A stretch of DNA of 7,278 nt from JBFXIE01 sp050176255. Its GTDB lineage: Bacteria > Pseudomonadota > Gammaproteobacteria > Burkholderiales > Burkholderiaceae_C. Made by a program: the position numbers and the translations under genes. The DNA lies in assembly GCF_050176255.1 (NCBI RefSeq), contig NZ_JBFXIE010000061.1, one strand, 5' to 3'. Shown here piece by piece: positions 1-6,809 of the stretch (the stretch's first letter is position 1; every line of letters begins with the position of its first letter). The notes under the pieces are model-generated. The model was given only the letters and a program-made list of their open reading frames with translations, made no database searches and was not told where the DNA came from.

Positions 1-660
1 GCCGCCTGCCTGGAGATCACCCAGCCGCGCGCCTTCACGCGCCACCAGCGCGGCGTGATCATGGGTGTGTTCATGGTCTATCAGAACTACCAGAATCTGC
101 TGGACTACAGCGAGCGCGACGCGCTGACGGGCCTGCTCAACCGCAAGACCTTCGAGGATCAATTCTTGCGCCATGCCGGCAGCGCGCCGGCCAGCTGCGA
201 CGATGGCGACGAGCCGCGCCAGTGGCTGGCGGTGATCGATATCGACCATTTCAAGGCAATCAACGACCGCTTTGGCCACCTGTATGGCGACGAGGTGCTG
301 ATTCTGGTGGCCAACGTGCTGCGCTCGCAGTTCAAGAGCCAGGATCGTATCTTTCGCTTTGGCGGCGAGGAGTTCGTGGTGCTGCTGCGCGCGATCACGC
401 TGGCGCAGACGCGCCGGGCGCTGGAGCGCCTGCGCATGGCCATCGAGTCGCACAGCTTTCCGCAGGTGGGGCGCGTCACGGTCAGCATCGGCTTTGTGGC
501 GTCGCAACTGGGCTCGCCCGTCGAAAGCCTGGGCAGGGCCGACCAGGCGCTGTATCACGCCAAGGAAAACGGCCGCAACCAGGTGTGCTTTTATGACGAT
601 CTGGTGCGCAGTGGCGTGCTGCAGCCCAAGATTGCGCACGACGAGGTCGAGCTGTTCTGA
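1..660 (+). CDS. GGDEF-domain diguanylate cyclase, C-terminal part (5' end outside window)
   Basis: Predicted to make cyclic di-GMP from two GTP. The frame is open from base 1 and ends in TGA at 658-660, giving 219 visible residues; the true start lies left of the window, and the GTG at 55 is probably internal. Counting from base 1, a helix-rich linker (about residues 20-38) leads into a complete GGDEF domain: the entry motif DALTGLLNR (40-48), the metal-site segment DIDHFK (80-85), the active-site signature GGEEF (121-125, bases 361-375), and the closing ADQALYHAKENGRN motif (180-193). The active site looks intact. The inhibitory-site position usually occupied by RxxD reads KSQD (112-115), so product feedback may be weakened. 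The missing N-terminus probably carries a sensory or dimerising region, whose type cannot be told. The gene converges on the HD-GYP phosphodiesterase. The family call is firm; the signal it answers is unknown. Confidence 0.93.
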   Translation, partial: AACLEITQPRAFTRHQRGVIMGVFMVYQNYQNLLDYSERDALTGLLNRKTFEDQFLRHAGSAPASCDDGDEPRQWLAVIDIDHFKAINDRFGHLYGDEVLILVANVLRSQFKSQDRIFRFGGEEFVVLLRAITLAQTRRALERLRMAIESHSFPQVGRVTVSIGFVASQLGSPVESLGRADQALYHAKENGRNQVCFYDDLVRSGVLQPKIAHDEVELF

Positions 661-680
661 CCGCTGCCAGCGGACCGCCC

Positions 681-3600
681 TCAATCCAGCGACGCCAGCA
701 GCGCCGGCACATCCACAGCATCACGCTGGGCTTCTGACAGAAACTGCGCGGCATATTCGCGGTACACACCGCTTTCCAGAAAGAAGCGGAACACCTGCCC
801 GTCAATGTGCTGCTCGCGCACCATGCGGGCCATGATGTTGAGCGACTCCGACAGCGACTTGGCCGGCTTGTAGGGCCGGTCAGAGGCCGTGAGCGCCTCG
901 AAGATGTCGGCCAGCGTCATCACCCGATCGGCCAGCGTGAGTTGTTCGGTCCCGAGCCGGCGCGGGTATCCGGTGCCGTCCAGCTTTTCGTGATGTGACC
1001 CTGCAATGTCGGGCACCCGCGCCAGATGCGGCGGAAACGCCAGACCCTTGAGCATGACGATAGTCTGCACGATGTGGTCGTTGATGCGAAAGCGGTCTTC
1101 GGTGGTCAGCGTGCCGCGTCGCACCGACAGGTTGTGCAGTTCGCCCAGATGCGCCTGCTGCGCCGGCAGTTGCATGTCAAAGCCCCAACGGTTTTCGGGG
1201 TTGCCCGCCTCCACCGGCGGGCGGCGTGCCCCCCAGGGCACGAGGTGTTCAAGGCGGTCTGCCAGCAGCGGTTCGCGGGCGGGCAGGTCCTTGACCGGCA
1301 GGCTGGCAACGCGCTGCACTTCGGCCCGCGACAGGCCCAGGCGATCGTCAAAGTGGCGCAGCCAGGTCTGTTGGCCTATTTCAGCCAGACGCTGCACGTC
1401 GGCATCTGCCATGGCCTCGCCGCCCACGTTGCAGCGCGCCACGAAGGCAAAGTCTTGCTGCAACTGCGCATGGCGTTGCTGCAATTGGCGCTCCAGCCGC
1501 TGCCATTGCTCCTGTTGTGCCGCGTCCGCAGGTTGCGTGTCCGACAGCAGTTGCTTGCAGTAATGCAGCTCGGCGTCGCGCCACAGCACTTCGAAGCGCA
1601 TGCGCACCTCATGGATACGGTTGTAGATGGTCTCCAGCTTGGTGGCTTTGTCGATGATGTGCTCGGGCACGGTGACCTTGCCGCAGTCGTGCAGCCAGGC
1701 ACCCAGGCGGAACTCATAGCGCTCGGCATCGGTCATGCCCACCGCGGCAAACGGCCCGTCCTTGGCGTCGCACATGCGCTGCATGAGTGTCTCGGCCAAC
1801 TGGGGCACGCGCTCGCAGTGGGCGCCGGTGTAGGGACTTTTGGCGTCGATGGCATCGGCCAGCAAGCGAATGATGGCGTCCAGCAGCTCCAGTTGCCCTT
1901 CGATGAGGTTGCTGGTCTCGATGGCCACGGACAGCGTGCCCGAGAGCTTTTCAGCGAAGGCGCGAAAGTGCACGTCGTCGTGCCGTATGTCGGCCAGGTA
2001 GTGCAGCACCAGCAGGCCCAGCGGCTGCCCGTCACGCGTGCGCAACTGCACGCGCAGCGCATGCGGGGGTTCGGCCCCGCCGATGGCCTGGTCTTCTGCC
2101 TGCGGCTGTGTATGGTTGGTGAAATGCTCCAGGGGCACGCGCTGCGGAAAGCACTCCGGCAAATCCGAATCGCCTGTGCTACCTTTTTTGTAGCAAGCAA
2201 CGCGCTGCAAATGGCCCGCGCCTGCCTCCACCAGATAGACGGCGCCGCCGGTGCAACTGGTGGCGCCCACCAGTTCGTAAAGCACGCTGGACAACATGCG
2301 GTCAGTGCGCGACTCGGCACTGATGTGGTGCGTGATGTCCAGAAATTCCTGAATGGTGGTGGACATGCGATCCATCACCTCGCCCAGCGCACGCACTTCG
2401 CGCACCGCCGATCGGGGCACTGGCGTGCGGCGGAAGTCAAACCGCGCCAGCGCCTGCGCCTGCAGTGCCAGCCCCGTGAGGCTGCTCGCCACCCTGCGCC
2501 CGGCACACCAGCCCAGCGGCAGCAGCAGGGCGATGGTTGCCAGGGACCACCACAACTGTTGCCGCAGCCGCTTGTCCACATCGGCCAGCAGCTCCCGGGT
2601 CGGAATCGCCATCAGAAGGCGCAGGCCCTGCCAGCGCGGTGACTGCAAGGCAAATCCGTTGGCTACCCACTCCTCACCCTGGGCCTTGAAGCGCTGCGAA
2701 GAACCATTTTGAAGATCCAGCGCCTGCATGGCCTGCAGGCTCGCCACGCCCAGATCATCCAGATGGCGTAGCTTGAGGCTGGGCGTGTCGCCGTCCCGTT
2801 GCAGCACGCGGGACATGTCGGTGTAGGCCAGCACCCGCCAATCCGGATCTACTACGGCGATTTCGGTACGCGGCAGCAGATGCAGCCGGCCGATCTCGGC
2901 GCTCAGGTCAGTCAGGGCCACGTCCATGCCGACGACCGCGCCGCCGTACTCACCAGGCTGGCTCAGCGTGACGCCGATCTCGTGCGTGGTGAAGAAGATG
3001 TAGGGCTCGGTGAGCACCTGGCTTTTTTTCTCCAGGGCGCTGGCATACCAGGGCCGCACCCGCGGGTCGTACTGGTAGTCCGGCCGCTCGGCCGAAGAGA
3101 TAAGCTGGTGCTGCGCGTCGTAGTAGCTGAAGCGGCCCGTCAGCGCGCCGCCGCCCTGCTCATGCGCTATGGACTGCAGCAAGAAGGCAGCGTTTGCAGG
3201 GGCCTTGACCTCTTCACGCACCGCGGCGTTGTGCAGCGCGCGCAGCAGCAAAAACTGCCCGTCCGGATAGCCGATGTACACCGCCGAAAGCAGTTGGTTT
3301 TGCTCCAGCAGCCTGAATAGAACCGGCAGGCGGCGCATTCGCGCAGGCAGGTCGGGGGCAACGGTGACGGGGTCGAATGCCAGCAGCCGGATGGTGGCAT
3401 CCGCCGGGTTCACGATGCGGTGCACCCGCTCGCTGATGAGTTCGCTGATGAGCTGCGCGTTTTCATCGGATGCAGTAATCATCGCCTGCCGCGCGCTGTT
3501 GCCCGCCTGGTAGGCAAGCACCACCGACAGCACCAGCATGGCCGCCACAACCACTGAGGCAATCAGCACATCAAACGGCACCGTGATGTGCTGCCACCAG

Positions 3601-3725
3601 CGCAGGACTGAGGAGTGCGGCGCTCTGGAGGCAGCGTGTGGCTCACCCGAGGCTGTAGTGTCCGTCGGGCTCGCTGCGGTGGGCTCGTGATGTCTCATCG
3701 CGCCGACTGTAGCGTGCGCCACCAC
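681..3725 (-). CDS. Membrane sensor cyclic-di-GMP phosphodiesterase (dCache - HAMP-like - GAF-like - HD-GYP)
   Basis: Predicted to hydrolyse c-di-GMP in the cytoplasm in response to a periplasmic ligand. The longest frame has 1014 residues: transmembrane helix about 51-73; periplasmic double-Cache region about 75-388 with RPWY at 224-227; second transmembrane helix about 391-408; HAMP-like linker about 410-465; GAF-like domain about 470-605; HD-GYP domain about 612-1000. Visible HD-GYP residues are H636, HD 679-680, K683, H884, HH 911-912, GYP 919-921 and D940. The 27-28 residue spacings of the second half match the family, but about 175 extra residues separate the HD half from H884. The position four residues before H636, a glutamate in the three-metal enzyme PmGH as I recall, is Y632, so a two-metal site is more likely. 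The start is unsure: GTG at 3725 is the longest, ATG at 3698 (residue 10) is equally plausible, and neither has a clear ribosome binding site. It lies downstream of alaS behind a terminator-like hairpin. Confidence 0.92.
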   Translation of the reverse strand: MVAHATVGAMRHHEPTAASPTDTTASGEPHAASRAPHSSVLRWWQHITVPFDVLIASVVVAAMLVLSVVLAYQAGNSARQAMITASDENAQLISELISERVHRIVNPADATIRLLAFDPVTVAPDLPARMRRLPVLFRLLEQNQLLSAVYIGYPDGQFLLLRALHNAAVREEVKAPANAAFLLQSIAHEQGGGALTGRFSYYDAQHQLISSAERPDYQYDPRVRPWYASALEKKSQVLTEPYIFFTTHEIGVTLSQPGEYGGAVVGMDVALTDLSAEIGRLHLLPRTEIAVVDPDWRVLAYTDMSRVLQRDGDTPSLKLRHLDDLGVASLQAMQALDLQNGSSQRFKAQGEEWVANGFALQSPRWQGLRLLMAIPTRELLADVDKRLRQQLWWSLATIALLLPLGWCAGRRVASSLTGLALQAQALARFDFRRTPVPRSAVREVRALGEVMDRMSTTIQEFLDITHHISAESRTDRMLSSVLYELVGATSCTGGAVYLVEAGAGHLQRVACYKKGSTGDSDLPECFPQRVPLEHFTNHTQPQAEDQAIGGAEPPHALRVQLRTRDGQPLGLLVLHYLADIRHDDVHFRAFAEKLSGTLSVAIETSNLIEGQLELLDAIIRLLADAIDAKSPYTGAHCERVPQLAETLMQRMCDAKDGPFAAVGMTDAERYEFRLGAWLHDCGKVTVPEHIIDKATKLETIYNRIHEVRMRFEVLWRDAELHYCKQLLSDTQPADAAQQEQWQRLERQLQQRHAQLQQDFAFVARCNVGGEAMADADVQRLAEIGQQTWLRHFDDRLGLSRAEVQRVASLPVKDLPAREPLLADRLEHLVPWGARRPPVEAGNPENRWGFDMQLPAQQAHLGELHNLSVRRGTLTTEDRFRINDHIVQTIVMLKGLAFPPHLARVPDIAGSHHEKLDGTGYPRRLGTEQLTLADRVMTLADIFEALTASDRPYKPAKSLSESLNIMARMVREQHIDGQVFRFFLESGVYREYAAQFLSEAQRDAVDVPALLASLD
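2177..2195. repeat. Small AT-rich inverted repeat inside the HD-GYP gene
   Basis: TGCTAC (2177-2182) and GTAGCA (2190-2195) form a perfect 6-bp inverted repeat around a loop of C plus six T. It sits in an unusually AT-rich patch of a GC-rich gene and encodes residues CYKKGST (511-517) in the GAF-like domain. The T-rich loop and flanking GCAAGC and GCGC words resemble short palindromic elements scattered in Comamonadaceae genomes. That resemblance is from memory only. Confidence 0.3.
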
Positions 3726-3754
3726 GGGTTGTGTGTCAGATCAAAAGCCGCGCA

Positions 3755-3792
3755 GGAACCCGACGTGGCCGAGCGGGCCAGAGGCGGGTTCT
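3755..3792 (-). terminator. Terminator-like nested hairpin downstream of alaS
   Basis: The 78-base gap between alaS and the HD-GYP gene holds a perfect 7-bp inverted repeat, GAACCCG (3756-3762) and CGGGTTC (3785-3791), extended by one G-T pair. An inner 5-bp pair, TGGCC (3766-3770) and GGCCA (3776-3780), closes a 5-base loop. Read on the minus strand it starts 12 bases after the alaS stop and is followed about 8 bases later by TTTT (3746-3743). The short, distant T run makes it an imperfect intrinsic terminator. It could reduce read-through from alaS into the phosphodiesterase gene. Confidence 0.42.
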
Positions 3793-3803
3793 CGCATGGC
3801 CTC

Positions 3804-6431
3804 TCAGCCCAGCTTGTGTGCCACCCAGCCCGCCACCGACGCCAGGGCCGCGGGTACCGCTGCCGCGTTGGTGCCACCGGCCATGGCCATGTCCGGCTTG
3901 CCGCCGCCTTTGCCGCCCACCTGGCCCGCGACAAAGTTGACCAGCTCGCCCGCCTTGACGCGGGCCGTGCTGTCGGCCGTCACGCCAGCGGCCAGCTGCA
4001 CCTTGTCGCCATCGACTGCGGCCAGCACGATGGCCGCAGTCTTGAGCTTGTCCTTGAGCTTGTCCATGGTGTCGCGCAAGGTCTTGGCGTCAGCGCCGTC
4101 CAGTTGGGCGGCCAGCACCTTGATGCCGCCCACCTCCACGGCCTGGCCCACCAGTTCGTCGCCCTGGCTGGAGGCCAGCTTGCCCTTGAGCTGGGCGAGC
4201 TCTTTTTCCAGCGCCTTGATCTGCTCCAGCGCACCGCCAATGCGGGCTGTCAGCTCTGCCCCGGGCGCCTTCAGGGCTGCAGCGGCCTGATCCACCGTGG
4301 ATTCGAGCGACTGCAGGTAAGCCAGCGCGTTCTGGCCCGTCACGGCTTCGATACGGCGCACGCCGGCGGCCACGCCGCCCTCGCCCACCACCTTGAACAG
4401 GCCAATGTCGCCCGTGCGCTGCACATGGGTGCCGCCGCACAGCTCGCGGCTGGTGCCGATGTCCAGCACGCGCACGGTCTCGCCGTATTTTTCGCCAAAC
4501 AGCATCATGGCACCGGTCTTCTGGGCGCTTTCGATGTCCATCACGCGCGCCTGGGTGCCGGTGTTGGCCAGCACCTCGGCGTTCACCAGGCGTTCAATCT
4601 CGCGAATTTGCGCGGCAGTCACCGGGGCGTTGTGCGTGAAGTCAAAGCGCGTGCGCTCGGGCGTCACCAGGCTGCCTTTTTGCTGCACATGACTGCCCAG
4701 CACTTCGCGCAGCGCCTTGTGCATGAGGTGCGTGACCGAGTGGTTGCGCATGGTGGCGGCGCGCAGGGCGCCGTCCACCTGGGCCTGCACCGTGTCGCCC
4801 ACGTTCAGCGTACCCTGCTGCAGGGTGCCGTGGTGGCCATAGACATCGGCCTTGATCTTTTGCGTGTCCTGCACGTCAAACAGCGCGCTGCCCGCCGTGA
4901 TCTGGCCCTGGTCACCCACCTGGCCGCCGCTTTCGGCGTAAAACGGCGTGCTGTCGAGCACCACCACGCCACTTTCACCGGCTTTTAGGGCTGCGACGCT
5001 TGTCCCGCCAGCGTAAAGCGCTACGATTTTTGCATCGCCCGCCAGGTGCTCGTAGCCCGTGAAGCGGTTGGCCGCGCCGTTGTATTCCACTGCCCGGTCC
5101 ATCTTGAACTTGCCTGCGGCGCGGGCGGTGGTCTTTTGGTGTTCCATGGCGGTGGCAAAGCCCGCCTCGTCCACGCGCACGCCGCGCTCGCGGCACACGT
5201 CGCAGGTCAGATCCAGCGGAAACCCGTAGGTGTCGTGCAGCTTGAAGGCCACGTCGCCGGGCAAGGTCTGGGCGCCATCGGCCAGCGTGCTGTCCAGAAT
5301 CTCCATGCCGTGGGCCAGGGTCTCGAAGAAGCGCTCTTCTTCCACCCGCAGCACGTCGGTGATGCGCGCCTCCTGCTCGCGCAGCTTGGGGTATGCGTCC
5401 CCCATCTGCTGCACCAGGTCTTTGACCAGCTTGTGAAAGAACGGGGTTTTCTGGCCCAGCTTGTAGCCGTGGCGGATGGCGCGGCGCACGATGCGCCGCT
5501 GCACATAGCCGCGGCCTTCGTTGCTGGGGATGACACCATCGGCCACCAGGAAGGCCGTGGCGCGGATGTGGTCGGCAATCACCTTGAGCGACGGATTGGC
5601 CAGCTCGGAGGTGCCCGTCTCGCGCGCTGCGGCCTGGATGAGCGCGTCGAACAGGTCAATCTCGTAGTTGCTGTGCACGTGCTGCAGGATGGCGGCCAGG
5701 CGCTCCAGCCCCATGCCGGTGTCCACGCAGGGCGCGGGCAGCGGCTTGGTGTTGCCATGCTCGTCCATGTCGAACTGCATGAACACGTTGTTCCAGATCT
5801 CGATGAAGCGGTCGCCGTCTTCGTCGGGGCTGCCCGGGGGGCCGCCGGGGATGTGGTCGCCGTGGTCGTAAAAAATCTCACTGCACGGGCCGCAGGGGCC
5901 GGTGTCGGCCATCATCCAGAAGTTGTCGCTCTTGTAGCGGCCGCCCTTGTTGTCGCCGATGCGGATCACGCGCTCGGGCGGCAGGCCGATCTCTTTCGTC
6001 CAGATGTCGTACGCCTCGTCGTCCTCGGCATACACCGTGGCCAGCAGGCGCTCGGGCGGCAGCTTGTACACCTCGGTCAGCAATTCCCAGGCCCACTTGA
6101 GCGACTCGCGCTTGAAGTAGTCGCCAAAGCTCCAGTTGCCCAGCATCTCGAAAAAGGTGTGATGGCGCGCGGTGTAGCCCACGTTTTCCAGGTCGTTGTG
6201 CTTGCCGCCAGCACGCAGGCAGGTCTGCACCGAGGTGGCGCGCACGTAGGGGCGCTTGTCGGAACCCAGAAACACATCCTTGAACTGCACCATGCCCGAG
6301 TTGGTGAACATCAGCGTCGGGTCGTTGCCCGGCACCAGCGGACTGGAGGGCACCACGGTGTGTCCCTTGGCGGCAAAGAAGTCCAGGAAGGTCTTGCGGA
6401 TGTCCGCAACAGAAAAAGTGGGTGTGCTCAT
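3804..6431 (-). CDS. alaS: Alanyl-tRNA synthetase
   Basis: Charges tRNA-Ala with alanine using ATP in the cytoplasm, and hydrolyses mischarged Ser- and Gly-tRNA-Ala. The 875 residues match the usual bacterial length (E. coli 876). In order: class II catalytic core about 1-250, with the N-terminal FLDFFAAKGH segment (15-24), TNSGMVQFKDVFLG (43-56) and the motif-3-like DTGMGLERLAAIL (237-249); tRNA-recognition helices about 250-460; editing domain about 550-695, with the zinc-binding residues H564 and H568 (HSVTH) and C665 and H669 (CGGTH); coiled coil about 704-757; C-terminal domain with a glycine-rich stretch near 838-853. All catalytic and editing motifs appear intact. The ATG at 6431 fits the family N-terminus, though no clear Shine-Dalgarno is seen. 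A likely -10 element lies about 66 bases upstream. Residues 467-484 are encoded by a patch that looks like an interspersed repeat. Confidence 0.98.
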   Translation of the reverse strand: MSTPTFSVADIRKTFLDFFAAKGHTVVPSSPLVPGNDPTLMFTNSGMVQFKDVFLGSDKRPYVRATSVQTCLRAGGKHNDLENVGYTARHHTFFEMLGNWSFGDYFKRESLKWAWELLTEVYKLPPERLLATVYAEDDEAYDIWTKEIGLPPERVIRIGDNKGGRYKSDNFWMMADTGPCGPCSEIFYDHGDHIPGGPPGSPDEDGDRFIEIWNNVFMQFDMDEHGNTKPLPAPCVDTGMGLERLAAILQHVHSNYEIDLFDALIQAAARETGTSELANPSLKVIADHIRATAFLVADGVIPSNEGRGYVQRRIVRRAIRHGYKLGQKTPFFHKLVKDLVQQMGDAYPKLREQEARITDVLRVEEERFFETLAHGMEILDSTLADGAQTLPGDVAFKLHDTYGFPLDLTCDVCRERGVRVDEAGFATAMEHQKTTARAAGKFKMDRAVEYNGAANRFTGYEHLAGDAKIVALYAGGTSVAALKAGESGVVVLDSTPFYAESGGQVGDQGQITAGSALFDVQDTQKIKADVYGHHGTLQQGTLNVGDTVQAQVDGALRAATMRNHSVTHLMHKALREVLGSHVQQKGSLVTPERTRFDFTHNAPVTAAQIREIERLVNAEVLANTGTQARVMDIESAQKTGAMMLFGEKYGETVRVLDIGTSRELCGGTHVQRTGDIGLFKVVGEGGVAAGVRRIEAVTGQNALAYLQSLESTVDQAAAALKAPGAELTARIGGALEQIKALEKELAQLKGKLASSQGDELVGQAVEVGGIKVLAAQLDGADAKTLRDTMDKLKDKLKTAAIVLAAVDGDKVQLAAGVTADSTARVKAGELVNFVAGQVGGKGGGKPDMAMAGGTNAAAVPAALASVAGWVAHKLG
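4981..5033. repeat. Repeat-like palindromic patch embedded in the alaS coding frame
   Basis: This patch is less GC-rich than the rest of alaS. It contains CGCTT (4997-5001) facing AAGCG (5016-5020), an alternative arm pair ACGCT (4996-5000) and AGCGT (5010-5014), and an ATTTTT run (5026-5031). From memory it resembles the short palindromic interspersed elements of Comamonadaceae, which carry an ACGCTTGTCC core, an AGCG-containing arm and a T-rich end. It encodes residues 467-484 in frame, without changing the usual length of the protein. The identification needs a genome-wide repeat search. Confidence 0.4.
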
Positions 6432-6496
6432 GGTGGTGTAAGGGGTGCGTGGGCGGGTACGAACAACGCGGGGCGTCCCGTCGTGACCAACCGAGC

Positions 6497-6502
6497 ATTA
6501 TA
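6497..6502 (-). promoter_or_regulatory. Likely -10 element of the alaS promoter
   Basis: On the minus strand the bases read TATAAT, a perfect sigma-70 -10 hexamer in GC-rich surroundings, 65 bases upstream of the alaS ATG. Transcription would start near 6490, giving a leader of about 60 bases. No recognisable -35 hexamer lies at 16-18 bases, and there is no extended -10 TG. The placement therefore rests on the hexamer and on its position alone. Confidence 0.5.
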
Positions 6503-6627
6503 GATTTCGCCCTCTGGCGCGCGGGGCGCAGTTGTGCCCGCCAAAACAGGCCCGCCGCCGGCCCACGCCGCATGGCTGAGCGACCCAAGCGCTGAGCAAC
6601 GTACCGCGCCGCGATACAACCGTGCGC

Positions 6628-6633
6628 TAGAAT
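6628..6633 (+). promoter_or_regulatory. Likely -10 element of the tRNA-Gly promoter
   Basis: TAGAAT matches the sigma-70 -10 consensus at five of six positions and ends 11 bases before the mature tRNA 5' end. It is followed by a GC-rich discriminator (CCGGCGC, 6634-6640), typical of stable-RNA promoters under stringent control. No convincing -35 hexamer was found at the right distance. Confidence 0.45.
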
Positions 6634-6644
6634 CCGGCGCTCTT

Positions 6645-6718
6645 GCGGGTGTAGTTCAATGGTAGAACGGCAGCTTCCCAAGCTTCATACGAGGGTTCGA
6701 TTCCCTTCACCCGCTCCA
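6645..6718 (+). tRNA. tRNA-Gly, anticodon CCC
   Basis: A full cloverleaf with encoded CCA. The acceptor GCGGGTG (6645-6651) pairs with CACCCGC (6708-6714), then discriminator T6715 and CCA (6716-6718). D-stem GTTC/GAAC closes a 7-base loop. The anticodon loop TTCCCAA (6675-6681) carries CCC at 6677-6679, decoding GGG. The variable loop is four bases. T-stem GAGGG/CCCTT closes the standard TTCGATT loop. The anticodon stem GCAGC/GCTTC has one C-T mismatch at the second pair. The rest is nearly identical to E. coli tRNA-Gly(CCC) as I recall it. Because an integrase gene follows in the same orientation, this tRNA is the probable integration target, and its 3' part is probably supplied by the element. 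Confidence 0.97.
6691..6718 (+). other. Predicted attachment site (attL) at the tRNA-Gly 3' end
   Basis: P4-type integrases usually recombine within the 3' half of a tRNA gene, leaving the tRNA intact at the int end and a copy of its 3' end at the far end. The T-arm, acceptor and CCA of this tRNA are the expected core. The matching direct repeat would lie at the distal end of the island, outside the window. No second copy occurs within the window, so the exact limits are inferred. Confidence 0.45.
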
Positions 6719-6727
6719 CTTCAGCTT

Positions 6728-6757
6728 TCCATGGTGTTCCAAGGACGTCCATGGAGT
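6728..6757 (+). repeat. Three tandem 10-bp TCCAnnG units, cluster 1 (possible integrase arm sites)
   Basis: Three head-to-tail 10-bp units start at 6728, 6738 and 6748, each beginning TCCA with G at position 7. The block includes the 8-bp palindrome GGACGTCC (6743-6750) and two CCATGG palindromes (6729-6734, 6749-6754) 20 bp apart. Phasing at one helical turn suggests protein binding on one face of the DNA. Integrase arm binding or an excisionase-type factor is an inference from position. Confidence 0.5.
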
Positions 6758-6770
6758 GTTGCAAGTCATT

Positions 6771-6809
6771 GTCACGGTTCGGCTTTTCCAGAAAAGCCGT
6801 TCCAGTGAC
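6771..6809. repeat. Imperfect stem-loop between tRNA-Gly and int
   Basis: An 8-bp perfect inner stem, CGGCTTTT (6780-6787) and AAAAGCCG (6792-6799), closes a CCAG tetraloop. An outer 5-bp stem, GTCAC (6771-6775) and GTGAC (6805-6809), flanks it with small internal bulges. No T run follows on the plus strand, so it is a weak terminator candidate. It overlaps the start of the second repeat cluster and may belong to the attachment-site architecture. Confidence 0.45.

Noticed and set aside
661..673. Hairpin CCGCT-GCC-AGCGG between the convergent stop codons as a bidirectional terminator
   Set aside because: The stem is only five base pairs and no T run follows on either strand. It is too weak to annotate.
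2184..2190. AAAAAAG on the HD-GYP sense strand as a -1 frameshift site
   Set aside because: The codons read AAA AAA GGT, so the heptamer is in the wrong register for A AAA AAG slippage. The frame continues through complete domains on both sides. The A7 run at 3023-3029 is also out of register.
1026..2642. Long plus-strand open frame of 538 codons opposite the HD-GYP gene, and similar ones opposite alaS (3615-4988, 5046-6503)
   Set aside because: These are antisense shadows of GC-rich coding sequence with low-complexity His, Ala, Gln and Val composition and no recognisable domains.
3763..3783. GTGGCCGAGCGG resembling the D-arm of tRNA-Ser in the alaS downstream gap
   Set aside because: No acceptor, anticodon arm or T-loop can be fitted around it in the 78-base gap. 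The bases are better explained by the nested hairpin.
6432..6644. Possible riboswitch or small gene in the alaS-tRNA gap
   Set aside because: No conserved riboswitch core, T-box-like element or supported open frame was seen. Only the two -10 elements are supportable.
6670..6686. C-T mismatch in the anticodon stem of tRNA-Gly as a sign of recombination by the island
   Set aside because: The commonly seen spurious antisense peptide of tRNA-Gly encodes the same two stem arms, so this mismatch appears to be normal in many bacteria. It is not evidence of a crossover here.
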